Shown here: one piece after another, positions 55,000 through 64,000 of the stretch
How the letters are laid out: each line of letters begins with the position of its first letter
How positions within the stretch are numbered: the stretch's first letter is position 1
From: Isoetes taiwanensis
Taxonomy: Eukaryota; Streptophyta; Lycopodiopsida; Isoetales; Isoetaceae
Direction: 5' to 3'
Assembly (NCBI GenBank): GCA_021234155.1
Contig: JAJEKV010000094.1
Location: 3,888,535-3,952,534 of the forward strand
DNA: 64,000 nt
Translations under genes and position numbers: made by a program
Notes under the pieces: generated by a model
Told to the model about the DNA's origin: nothing
What the model saw: the letters and a program-made list of their open reading frames with translations, nothing else
Databases searched by the model: none

Positions 55000-56840
55000 A
55001 CCTCTACTTATTGGATAGAACTAACACCCTTTAGGCCATCTAGAACATTTGCATGAAGCAAGCAATCCATATAAAAAATGCAATACTACCTAATGTCTAT
55101 AGGTGTTAGAAACTAAATTTACAACCCTAGCCATATCTCAATATTCCTCTCAAATTTCTCTAGACTCGGGGACAAATCCCTCTAGTCTTCAGATCATTAT
55201 TGATGGCATCAATAATATGTTCCTGTGGTATATATGTATCCATAGTCGGCGTATAGAAAGGATAATGACTATAAAGTAGAATTTAACTCTAGATAGAAGT
55301 GTTGTGAGACAAGAGATCTAATAAACTATTCTTGCCCAATTTGTAAAATCAACATTCTAATCAAAAAAATATATTAGCACTCACATTTCAATTAGCAAGC
55401 CTATTGCAGACAAAGAACACAATGCAGGAGCACCCTAAAGAAAAAACAAGCACCACTTATGCAACATGTGTATGCTTCAAGCCTGTCCAAATATCTTTCC
55501 TTCCATGCAACACATTCGGGCAATCCCATCTATCCAACACAGAATTAGGAATATGTTAGAATATTCAAATGTCTTTCCTTCCATGCAACAACATTCAGGC
55601 AATCCCATCTATCCAATATAGAATTAGGAATATGTTAGAGCATTCAAATGACACACAACGCAAAGGGTTGCCACCTCTCCGAACAACCTATAAATAATCG
55701 CGTTAGCTTATCAATCATATGGATAATCGCTCTCATTGAGATACTGAATTATTTGTAGGGTTTCAAGTCTCAAATCCATAATTGAACATAAGTGAAACGA
55801 GAGGCACATACGCTATGGGCTATAGTATTGAGACATCTGACGACTTAAGCAGTCCAAGAATATAATTTAAATGAGACGCATAAACAAATGCTCTGGCCAA
55901 TAGGATTGACAGATCCGACAACTCGGGTAGTTCAGGGTGCACCTCCTAACGATCATGTAGCATTGTTGCATGTTTACCCCAACTGATTGTAATCCTTGGA
56001 ACCTCTGGCTAGTGAGTCTCATATCCGTTCAATATCCGTTCACTGGGTTGTATAGAACATGCTCCATGTGCATCTTCTTCTTTGGAACTAAGCCACGTTC
56101 CCCATGTGCAGCATCTACTTATCAATGTTGGCCGTGATGCTTTGTCATTCTCTATGTGCGCCATATATTTATTGTTGATGGAATTTTTTGTCAATTTCTC
56201 CCCTTGTTCCTAACAGGCCCCCAAGGGGGTCTAAATAAGTGAGCTATTGGAATGCCTGAGATTTGTGCGCCAGTCATTCTTCAGCAAAATGGAAATGTAT
56301 GTTACGAAATTCAATTCGCCGTTACCCAAATATCCCACATGCCAGATGCTGAAGATGGAAACAATGCCTCTCTTATATAAGCTTGCTCCACAGATTTCAA
56401 ACTTACGGTGATTTTTTTTGCTTTTTTAACAGAAAATACTGTGTGCTTAACATAAATTGCTGGATGCCTTCTCTTTTACATGGCTCGACAGGTTTTTTCG
56501 AAAATGAAGTGTCTATAGAACCTGAACGGTTATCTTAGTGTCATAAAACCGCATTCCATACCCTCAGCTTGAATAAGCTGATTTATCTGAGTGTCATACA
56601 GTGATGTTCCATAGCCCCTCAGCATCCAGATTATTCAAAGTGTTGGGATTAAGGTAATTTGAGATATCAAAGACCAGGTATAGACTATCAACAGACAAGG
56701 TCCTTGTAGAAAACAGAAACAATTCTCTTAATCAGCTTCTGAAGTTATCTTAAGTCTGTGTTAAACCTTCTCCACAACTTCAATTAGTTAATCCCATTTG
56801 TTCAAAAAGTGCTTAGCCATCTCCAACCATGATGGATGAG
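55000..56840. other. Non-coding stretch with tandem duplication
   Basis: No gene is seen. Units 55491-55568 and 55569-55647 (ATATCTTTCCTTCCATGCAA...) form a 78/79-bp tandem duplication. Two looser related blocks (GAGGCACATACGCTATGGGC and GAGACGCATAAACAAATGCT) lie near 55800 and 55873. Confidence 0.55.
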
Positions 56841-56847
56841 AAAGGAT

Positions 56848-57220
56848 GAGAAATTGCTCCAACGGCTCTATAAAGACACTGACTGCTCTGTTCCCTTGGA
56901 TCAGATATAAGTATTCCTAGATGGGTAGGATGGCAAAGGTAAGGATCCAAGATGTTTGGATTGTTCCAAGAAGAAAGTTTGCTGTGACAATTATACTAAT
57001 GGTAGTCTATCTTCTAGACCTCTCTAATCAGCACTACTAAGACAACTCATTGATGGCCGCGTTTTTTGAGCAAGGAACCAAACCAAACCACAATGTACTG
57101 AGATTGACAAAATTCTGAAACTACTTATATAAAGTTGCCATATATATTCTTATAGAGCAGGGAACTATACAAACTATGCATCCAGCAGCCCCAAAAGTGG
57201 ACAGATGTATCAAGGGAGTT
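56848..57220 (+). repeat. Duplicated non-coding block, copy 1 (partner 58557-58963)
   Basis: It runs from AGAAATTGCTCCAACGGCTC to ATGTATCAAGGGAGTT and recurs 1.7 kb downstream in the same orientation with indels (for example about 28 bp missing here near 56915). The flanking sequence before it, GCCATCTCCAA, also precedes the partner but separated by an extra 170 bp there. Confidence 0.8.
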
Positions 57221-58340
57221 CCATAGCAGATCGATCATACTCCACGGTTCAGGTAATTCGATTATTGCAAGCAATAGATCAAATCCTGTTTCTTTATATT
57301 CTTCTTTCCAACTCCTTTAACACTTTTCCTTGGAATGTTCCTATAAACAGATCATAGACCATCTTGGGATTTGGATGTGATTCGTGTCCAAAGTCATGTA
57401 ATTTGCATCCCATTCATGTCCAATCCTACAGATTGTATTAAAACGAGGGCAGCAGAATTTCCCAGAGAAAGGAAACAATTGCCCTCACAAGGTGGCAATC
57501 CAATGAAGCCTACATGCCTCAAAGTTGGTCATTCTTGAGAAGGATTCCATAGAGCAATTTCGGTACACCGTAAACCTCATTAGCACACAATCTATCGGCC
57601 ACATATCAATCAAGAAGAAAAAGAATGTTTATAGTCTGCAAATTGGCAAGACCATCACCTGACCTATACCAATTGTGTGCAGAGACTATCTTCCACTTGC
57701 AGTTCTTCAATTCTTTCAACACTATCCAATAACTCATCTGCAATGGTGAAGCAGGATGCATAGAACCGCAGATGGTCCCAATATATGCATTGAATGTACG
57801 CAATGATCAATTATTAAAGATGTGCAAAAACTGGTCAACTTTGCAGTTCACAAGCACATTGTTCTAAGTAATTTTATAAAATAATAACAATTATAAAGAA
57901 GACAACCTTAAGGTGAATGATTGTGCTGGTAGTCTAAGTTTGTGCAGGCCTAGAACAGTGTATGCTCACTGAGATCAATCTTTTGCCGATAATCTATTCT
58001 TGTGTACCTAATAACATCTTCCATAATTTTGTTCAAAGTTGCTGCATCTTATGCAAATTATGCATGAAACCAGAACAATTGTTTGGTAATATCATAAGCT
58101 TGGCTGGAGTCCAAGCCTATGCAGGTACCATATCATATGATTTCCATCATTCTGTTGCAAATTTTCTTTTTTCAAATAGTAGTTTAGTTTTAAAGAGACA
58201 TCAGCCTGAGAACTATTTCATAATGCAAGGAAAATAAAGAGCATTGTATAAAAGCAAAACAAAGGTCTTGCATTCTAAAACCAAATAATGTAATGGATTA
58301 CATAGATGTCAGCATGGGATTGTAGCGAGCTGGTCTTCAA
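57221..58340. other. Spacer between the duplicated blocks
   Basis: No firm gene. A 65-codon minus-strand ORF (57606-57803) ends with SAHNWYRSGDGLANLQTI, which loosely recalls the C-terminal part of retroelement RNase H (an H-x-Y-R-x-x-N-x-x-A-D-x-L-A-N pattern). It is too short and too diverged to call. Confidence 0.3.
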
Positions 58341-58556
58341 GCAGTGGGTCCACAGCTTGAGCAATTTAGTCAGCCATCTCCAAGGAACATGGCTGGTTCA
58401 GTGTCCATTGCAGTTGAGTCTGCAGGAGGTAGACAAGGGTTGGTAAGGCTGTCTACTCAGTTCCAGTATTGCAGAAGCAGGCGTGTTGTTTGTAACATGC
58501 AATATAAGAAAAGTGACAAAAGCAAGCTAAGTGTCATCAATGTGGAGAACAGGACC

Positions 58557-58963
58557 AGAAATTGCTCCAACGGCTCTATAAAGACACTGACTGCTCTGTT
58601 CCCTTGGATCAGATATAAGTATTGCAGCCACCTTTAACTTTAAGCAAAATCCTAGATGGGTAGGATGGCAAAGTCAAGGAGAGGTCCAGAGTCCTTTCGA
58701 GTGACAAGTTTGGATTGTTCATTTGCTGTGACAACTATACTAATGGTAGACATCTTCTAGACCTCCCTAATCAGCACTACTAAGACAAATTCATTGATGG
58801 CCGCGTTTTTTAATCAAGGAACCAAACCAAACCACAATGTACTGACAGATTGACAAAGTTCTGAAATTACTTATGAAGTTGCCATATTCTCCACATAGAG
58901 CAGGGGACTATACAAAATATGCATGCAGCAGCCCCAAAAGTGGACAGATGTATCAAGGGAGTT
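58557..58963 (+). repeat. Duplicated non-coding block, copy 2 (partner 56848-57220)
   Basis: Second copy of the approximately 400-bp block. Just upstream (58344-58556) is an unassigned open segment beginning SPRNMAGSVSIAVESAGGRQ, which copy 1 lacks. Confidence 0.8.
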
Positions 58964-59186
58964 GCATCTTTCAGCACTAACAGAGTAAGATTTTTGTACA
59001 CCAGCAAGGCATAAGTCCACTTCATAGATCGATTTGGCATAAAGATTTCTGTTCTTGCTGCTACAAGAACATGATTTAAAAAGCAAAGCCCATGCTAAAG
59101 CACCTTGGAAGGAATGGCATTGTCTTTAGACATTCTTCTGCATGGTCAAAGCATCCTGCTTTGTTGACCATACAAACATATTGCCT

Positions 59187-59243
59187 AAGCAAGATTCCGT
59201 GTCATGGAATGCAATACATGCAGGATATGCTCAACATGGAGAA
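59187..59243 (+). pseudogene. PPR motif scrap, plus strand
   Basis: It reads KQDSVSWNAIHAGYAQHGE, the junction of two PPR units typical of PLS-type proteins. The sequence upstream (about 59095-59160) contains a possible LHGQSI piece. Stops surround it. Confidence 0.6.
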
Positions 59244-59382
59244 TCTAATTATTATACTTCTTGATAAGAGAACTTCTGATTATAACCATCCTTAACAAGC
59301 CATTTCCCTTGCTCTTGCTATAGTATCTCAAATCACAGATAAAAGTTGTTTTATTTGGTTTGACAGCCTAAAGTTGAAGGGA

Positions 59383-59494
59383 CTCCTCCATGTTCTGCAT
59401 ACCTTGAAATAATCACATTCCACATGATGTCATATCGTATGGGCATACTATCAAACACTAGGCAAGCATTTTCCATGCTTCTATTTGCACACAT
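59383..59494 (-). pseudogene. PPR motif scrap, minus strand
   Basis: It reads SMENACLVFDSMPIRYDIMW followed by NVIISRYAEHGG, about one PPR unit. It points towards the plus-strand scrap 140 bp away, so the two are either inverted duplicates or unrelated insertions. Confidence 0.65.
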
Positions 59495-59912
59495 GCCAAT
59501 TCTTGCACTACTACCATAGTAATCGACATCTCTGCCAATGAAAAGCAGGAAGCATGTCGAGCTTGAATGTACTGCTAGCGCAAACATTTGATTGCATATA
59601 GCATGGCCAAATTTAAAAAGCTTTTTACTTACCGCATACATTTCAGACCTGACATATCTTCCCCGTGCTGCAGCCCTTTCTTTGAATTTAGCTCTTTAAA
59701 TCTTAGAGAGACTTGAAAGTGTGTGGTTGGCCATTCTTGGGCACTAACCTACACTCATTTGTTGTATGGTTTCCAGCATTGGTTGAGGTTATGACATCTT
59801 TGTTCTTGCTATTACGGAATGACGTAGAACTGACCGCTTGTATTAAAAGATGGATAAGGAACTGCAAGGCCAATGCTCTGGCAAATTGCTTCACAAGAAT
59901 GTTAGTATGCTT

Positions 59913-59988
59913 CTGGATGCTGGTTACATGTATCAAACATGCATATAAAACTGGATGCTGGTTACATGTATCAAACATGCATATAAAA
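59913..59988 (+). repeat. Perfect 38-bp tandem duplication
   Basis: Units 59913-59950 and 59951-59988 (CTGGATGCTGGTTACATGTA...CATATAAAA) are identical by reading. They are non-coding. Confidence 0.93.
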
Positions 59989-60134
59989 CAACATATAAAA
60001 TGTAACTCTTTGACAATGTATTTCAGTGTGTTGCAGACTTTTCTGAGATTAAGAGCTCTCACCTTTGAATACCATATTATCATATTGCTAAGGATATATG
60101 ATAATATATTCTGCACTGTGCTGCACAGCAAAGA

Positions 60135-61110
60135 TTACAATTCATATGACAGACAACTAGAAACAATTTGAGAGACCTGGTAACTGCCTTCTGCACTGAG
60201 CATTAAAAAATAAACTTCCCTTCATATGGCAGATAATTGACCTGTCTCACAAATGGAGGTAAGCAGATGAATGAACTACATAATTCCAAAATTATTTGAT
60301 TAAAGGGGACCGAATTATGACGTGCACTCTCCCCATAGGGAGATGCTAGAACAATCTATGCCCTGGTGCAATGGCACAAACTGCTCTAGGCCATCGGCTT
60401 TGTTAATCACCAATAAACCCCGCACAAGTAAGTATGTTTTTAGTGGCCACTCCTCCATTATAATCTTCTTTGTTATCAATGATTTCAACTTTGTCTGTGG
60501 GATATACTCAAATCTTAGGGCACGCTGAAATGCAATCCCTATTTCTGACTTGCAGATTCAATTAAACGAACACTCTTATTACACTCAGTTACAGTTCCAT
60601 TCAATTATTTCTGCTTGGAAGACAGCTTCACTTTGCTAGGAAACGAACAACAAACTCTCAAACTGGATGAGACATATCATGAGCGAAAAACGTGACCGGA
60701 AACAACAAAACGAAACTGCTTCATGAGTTCATACCTTGCAAAATGAGACCAGAATGATCTAATGCAATGGATCCGAGCATTGGGACGAATTCTTGAGCGC
60801 GTAGACTGCGTCAACGGCTCTGCAATATGTAGATTTTCTAGTATTAATTAAAATAAGATATGTCTAGTCTAGTCTAGTATTATTAAAATAGGATATGTGT
60901 AGTAAAATGCTGCACCACTACTCGATTTTGGGTATGTTTTCAAATGTTAGTCGATAGACTAGGCCACCCAGAGCTACCCACTACACGTCTTTGCGTCATG
61001 CATTCTTCTTTTCAACATCCTTAATGTTGTTTACTACACCTATTTAACCCTTAAGTTTCGTTCCAATTGCATTCATCGTTTGCTTTCTCCAACCCATCTA
61101 GTTGATTTCC
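60135..61110. other. Peroxidase 5' flank, non-coding
   Basis: No gene is seen. A small repeated phrase (ATTAAAATARGATATGT) occurs near 60848 and 60883 around a (GTCTA)n run. A weak TATA-like CTATTTAAC lies near 61039-61047, about 70 bp before the start codon. Confidence 0.5.
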
Positions 61111-61113
61111 AGC

Positions 61114-62236
<1,123 letters not shown>

Positions 62237-62239
62237 GCA

Positions 62240-63240
62240 AATGGCCCGTCTATGTTTATTTGACGTTGGTTATAAAGTAATTGAATAAAATTATTCACTC
62301 TTCTATATTGTTTAGTTGAAGATTAATTTTATTAGGCTTTTTAAGACCTTTAGTTAGATATTAAAGTTGAAGACATGCATAGTGATGTAACCGTTGTTCC
62401 TAACATCATTTGTTTCGTAAAAGATAAACAAGTAGATACATATTATTTTAACATCCGCAGAGACCCTACAACGGGCCATGGGATGGGTCTATATATAGCA
62501 CAACTCTGGGCGATCTCGAACTCGAGACATACTGTTCTAAGACTAGTGTCCAGCTAGTCTATGAGACATGCACATCACACAAACATTGCTCTATTTGTCT
62601 TGCTCATTTAGATGAGACCATCATTTTTCTTCTTCATAATATAAGTTGTAGTATGTGGAAATATATCACGACGATACTGCATAAATCTTGGCCTTTGGGA
62701 AAGACATGGTCTTTCTTTATGGAGCTTGGCAAATCTTGACTTTGTTATTGTTCACTGAAAGTGCAATAGTTTTTCGTTGAGGTTACACTACACAATAAGA
62801 TGTTACATTTAAAAAAGCAAACTTTACGCGCTTGTTTTTGGAACAACCACATATATTTCATGACTATATCTAAGCTTGACTAAGAAATTGCTTTCTGCTT
62901 ATAGATCACCATGATTGATTGGCATCAATCAAGCAACAACACATGAACATATTATATTTAGCCTTAACTTTAGACAATCATGTACTTATAAGGCCGAATG
63001 GGACTAGAAGGATGAGACATATCTTAGAAGGCGAGCAGGGCATTGTTTATGCGTTGCTCTCAACCTTCAAACTTGTTGAGTATTCAAAAGCCATTTAGCC
63101 CCTTTACCCTTTTGCGCACCTGTCAAACACAAACCAACCCCAAGTATATCTCCTGGATCCTTGCCTTAGTCTCCAATGAAAAAAGAGCTACACGAGCCAT
63201 GCATCCCTTTAACCCAAACTGGTGATATGCATGTTGATTA
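62240..63240. other. Peroxidase 3' flank with possible SINE head
   Basis: No gene is seen. The minus strand of about 62440-62570 holds TCTCGAGTTCGAGATCGCCC, close to a Pol III B box, with TAGCTGGACACTAG about 40 bp earlier, which only loosely fits an A box. A tRNA-derived SINE is possible but not established. Confidence 0.35.
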
Positions 63241-63249
63241 AGAAATGAA

Positions 63250-63440
63250 CATAAGATAGCTTTTAAAACTCATTATGGTTAAACTATTTGGACTCACCAA
63301 TGCTCCTGCTATATTTATGGGATCTATGAATGACCTCTTTAGAGGACTCTTGCAAAAGGGGATATTTGTTTATTTAGGTGACATTCTGATCTATTCCAAG
63401 GCTCATGATGAGCATATCGAATTACTAGATTGCAACACTT
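63250..63440 (+). pseudogene. Ty3/gypsy reverse transcriptase relic
   Basis: The plus strand reads AFKTHYG, a stop and a frame shift, then LFGLTNAPAIFMGSMNDLFR, GLLQKGIFVYLGDILIYSKA and HDEHIELLD. This is the central gypsy RT block. The catalytic box reads YLGD where active copies have a double Asp, and the frame is broken upstream. The surrounding element is not recognisable in the window. Confidence 0.85.
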
Positions 63441-63444
63441 CCAT

Positions 63445-64000
63445 GTAACTCGTTCTGCTTTTAATAGTCAATACATGCATGAATTGCTTGTCACAATTTA
63501 GTGGCTTCTGTTTGAGGATGATGAGAACGCCATTTGTCTTAATTAAAGAGATGGAAAAGCTCCGTTAGATTTATGACTGTGATGGGAATGGCATCGTAGA
63601 AGAATCTGTGTAGTGGTATGATAATGAGATTCCAACTTTATCTCTGGAGGATATTGATATTGCAGTAGTGGACTTTAAGACCGTAGCTCCTTAAATGCTT
63701 ATCACTGCATTTGGAGTAAGCAGGCCAGTTATGAAGTACACTTTAGTGCACCAGAGAGCACCATATCATGGTAAAGAATGATTTGGTTTACATGTCTTCA
63801 TGTGAGTTGCTGAAATCAGGCTTTCTCATAGTTATGGGTTTCTTAATGGATGTAAGTTCTATTACCATTGTATTGTTGTATTTTGATTCTAATTTTTCTT
63901 ATCTGAAATGCCACAGTGGCTCTGAACCTGAGTCTAGGATCCATTGACAGAATTAGTTGTGGAATTAAAGGCCATCATGTATGTCATGAGGAAGAATGGT
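63445..64000. other. Right edge, unassigned
   Basis: Plus-strand phrases such as LRMMRTPFVLIKEMEKLR and NEIPTLSLEDIDIAVVDFKT look protein-like between stops (63510-63690). They may belong to a decayed retroelement polyprotein like the adjacent gypsy relic. No family can be named. Confidence 0.3.

Noticed and set aside
55491-55647. CRISPR-like repeats
   Set aside because: Only two long units without regular spacers, in nuclear plant DNA; a simple tandem duplication.
57606-57803. Retroelement RNase H C-terminus on the minus strand
   Set aside because: Only a loose match over about 20 residues, no catalytic motifs and no neighbouring domains.
61102-61113. Upstream start for the peroxidase at 61102
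   Set aside because: The codon there is TTG; the first ATG of the frame, 61114, begins a normal signal peptide.

Overview
This is nuclear DNA of a land plant, very probably a vascular plant. Two genes look intact and have spliceosomal introns: a 4-coumarate:CoA ligase (4CL, + strand, 39668-42316, six exons, 559 codons) and a secreted class III peroxidase (+ strand, 61114-62236, three exons, 325 codons). 4CL activates hydroxycinnamates at the entry to the monolignol/flavonoid branch, and class III peroxidases can oxidise monolignols in the wall. They lie about 19 kb apart among repeats, so nothing here shows a functional cluster. The sequence alone does not fix the lineage (fern, lycophyte or seed plant).

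Most of the rest is mobile-element debris and pseudogenes. From left to right: a decayed Helitron Rep on the minus strand (2.2-3.3 kb); a structurally complete Ty1/copia element (4266-10061, 5-bp target duplication ACATC), whose 5' LTR is split by a 602-bp insert with a 10-bp target duplication; a PPR-protein pseudogene (10.2-11.3 kb); a 654-bp miniature LTR element (12471-13124) whose LTRs carry tRNA-like segments; a cluster of nested inverted repeats (14.1-15.05 kb) directly upstream of an F-box pseudogene (15.1-16.4 kb); a copia fragment (16.5-18.1 kb); and a LINE fragment (18.7-19.7 kb).

An intron-containing pseudogene of chloroplast-type SRP54 (minus strand, 19.96-25.63 kb) follows. It is cut by a 2.6-kb non-coding LTR element (20055-22671, target duplication ACTCT) and a solo LTR (23639-24825, target duplication TATTC). 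Then come a LINE 3' end with poly(A) (32757-34.07 kb), an AAAACCA-rich block (36.4-37.1 kb), and 4CL.

After 4CL there is a copia RNase H relic, two hairpins of the same type with different outer stems (46.99 and 48.60 kb), palindromic tandem repeats, and an RT fragment. A three-LTR/two-interior array (about 49.44-54.998 kb) comes next, followed by duplicated non-coding blocks, PPR scraps, the peroxidase, and a gypsy RT relic near the right edge.

The most unusual item is the miniature LTR element with Pol III-like tRNA sequences inside its LTRs. It is comparable in logic to the Cassandra elements, which carry 5S rRNA. All family assignments come from reading motifs; no database search was possible.
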